The notes beneath the pieces are model-generated. The model was not told the origin of the DNA and searched no databases. It saw only the letters and a list, made by a program, of their open reading frames with translations. Shown one piece after another: positions 63,317 through 64,000 of a stretch of DNA of 64,000 bases. Position numbers and translations under genes: made by a program. Positions within the stretch are counted from its first letter, which is position 1. Every line of letters begins with the position of its first letter. This DNA comes from Epiperipatus broadwayi (Eukaryota; Onychophora; Udeonychophora; Euonychophora; Peripatidae). Location of the stretch: positions 6,664,030 through 6,728,029 of the forward strand of contig JAQFVV010000055.1 in assembly GCA_028023455.1 (NCBI GenBank). Direction: 5' to 3'.

Positions 63317-63725
63317 TTGACCTACATCTTTGACACTATCCACTTTAAATAAATATAGTAATGTCTATGATTAATCATTTACTAAACTAGAAATTGTCTC
63401 TAGCACAGATATAAACTTCAAAAACTCAATATGATTTTTTAAAATTAAACACCGAAACACATGAAGTTATCCCCTCCCCCCCACGTGTAATATCTTTATA
63501 AATATATTAAATAACCTAAATATTACCACATATTCTTTTAAATTAATATTCACTAGCAAATGTGAATAACTCCATGTGTTTGTGTTTAATTTTTAAAAAA
63601 TCATATATATTAATCTGTAATTAGTTTTGAAGTTTGTATCTGTGCTAGAGACAATCTCATGTTTAGTAAATGATTAATAATATTCATTACTATATTTATT
63701 TAAAGTGGATGGTGTCAAAGGTGAC
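63317..63725. repeat. Inverted repeat, arms about 160 bp
   Basis: The left arm (63317-63480) and right arm (63560-63725) pair: 'tttgacactatccactttaaataaatatagtaatg' with its complement at the far right, 'attgtctctagcacagat' with 'atctgtgctagagacaat', and 'aaacacatgaagttat' with 'ataactccatgtgttt'. A spacer of about 80 bases holds a C-run. No ORF. Confidence 0.75.
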
Positions 63726-63849
63726 TATGTACTGTGAACTTGGAGCTCTAGAGTCTGTCATTTTACCACTAATGCAATCCATATGGTTGATATCAAAACA
63801 GTGATGTAACAATAATATTTCAATCTATTAAAAACCTCCTGAAAACAAA

Positions 63850-64000
63850 TGCCAATTGCCACTACTAATAAAGGGTAAGACAAAACGGGTTTTAAATCAC
63901 CCACTACAGGGGAAGAATCTACTCAACAGTCCCTTATAGAAAAGCAGTGAAAAGGAGGTTGTAACTAACCGGTATACAAATAGCTAGATATCCATTTACG
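63850..64000 (+). repeat. Family C repeat, cut by the window edge
   Basis: 'aaagggtaagacaaaacgggttttaaatcacc', 'cagtcccttatagaaaagcagtgaaaaggaggttgt' and 'agctagatatccatttac' match family C in order. It continues past base 64000. Confidence 0.5.

Noticed and set aside
62957-63343. 128-codon minus-strand ORF upstream of the T-box exons, considered as the missing 5' exon
   Set aside because: It runs through a tRNA-like SINE and repeated 'gttcataagaa' blocks, and has no T-box N-terminal motif.

Overview
The window is AT-rich animal DNA with no sign of bacterial gene organisation: no operons or ribosome binding sites, but exons with GT/AG borders, introns of 86 bp to 15.8 kb, tRNA-derived SINEs with A-tails, RTE-type LINE remnants and cut-and-paste transposons. 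The one certain host gene is a T-box gene of the Tbx15/18/22 class, which as far as I know Drosophila lacks. A large-genome invertebrate (for example a spiralian or other non-dipteran) fits best, but the sequence alone does not fix the phylum.

The T-box gene lies on the minus strand. Six exons are visible (59691-59575, 59474-59312, 43487-43326, 43239-43175, 34332-34232, 28524-28172). They join in one frame into 319 codons and end at a TAA followed by a possible poly(A) signal near 28045. The N-terminal part of the T-box and the start codon are not in view and should lie upstream, probably beyond base 64000.

Downstream of the gene (1-28 kb) is a repeat-dominated region. It holds long palindromes (7.6-8.35 kb, 11.1-11.3 kb), two opposed TA-flanked MITEs (12.1-15.0 kb), a dead Merlin/ISXO2-like transposon with arms of about 500-700 bp (18.65-21.86 kb), one possible orphan exon (22803-23024), and a pogo/Tigger-like element carrying two nested insertions (23.9-26.0 kb). 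The introns carry LINE fragments, a 14-unit minisatellite inside an inverted-repeat element (29.9-31.3 kb), a degenerate TGACGTG-bearing repeat cluster (31.55-31.98 kb), a CpG-rich ORF of unknown nature (38.06-38.37 kb) and an unidentified coding remnant between direct repeats (46.35-47.55 kb).

The most notable thing is a dense family of 0.2-0.5 kb foldback elements, with about ten copies. Their core ends in TGCCTGTTTTAATA, and six copies are bounded by direct repeats of differing length (9-15 bp). That is a retroposon-like signature on an element shaped like an inverted-repeat MITE. A second, roughly 100-bp tRNA-like SINE (four copies) is almost nothing but a tRNA-like body plus an A-tail.
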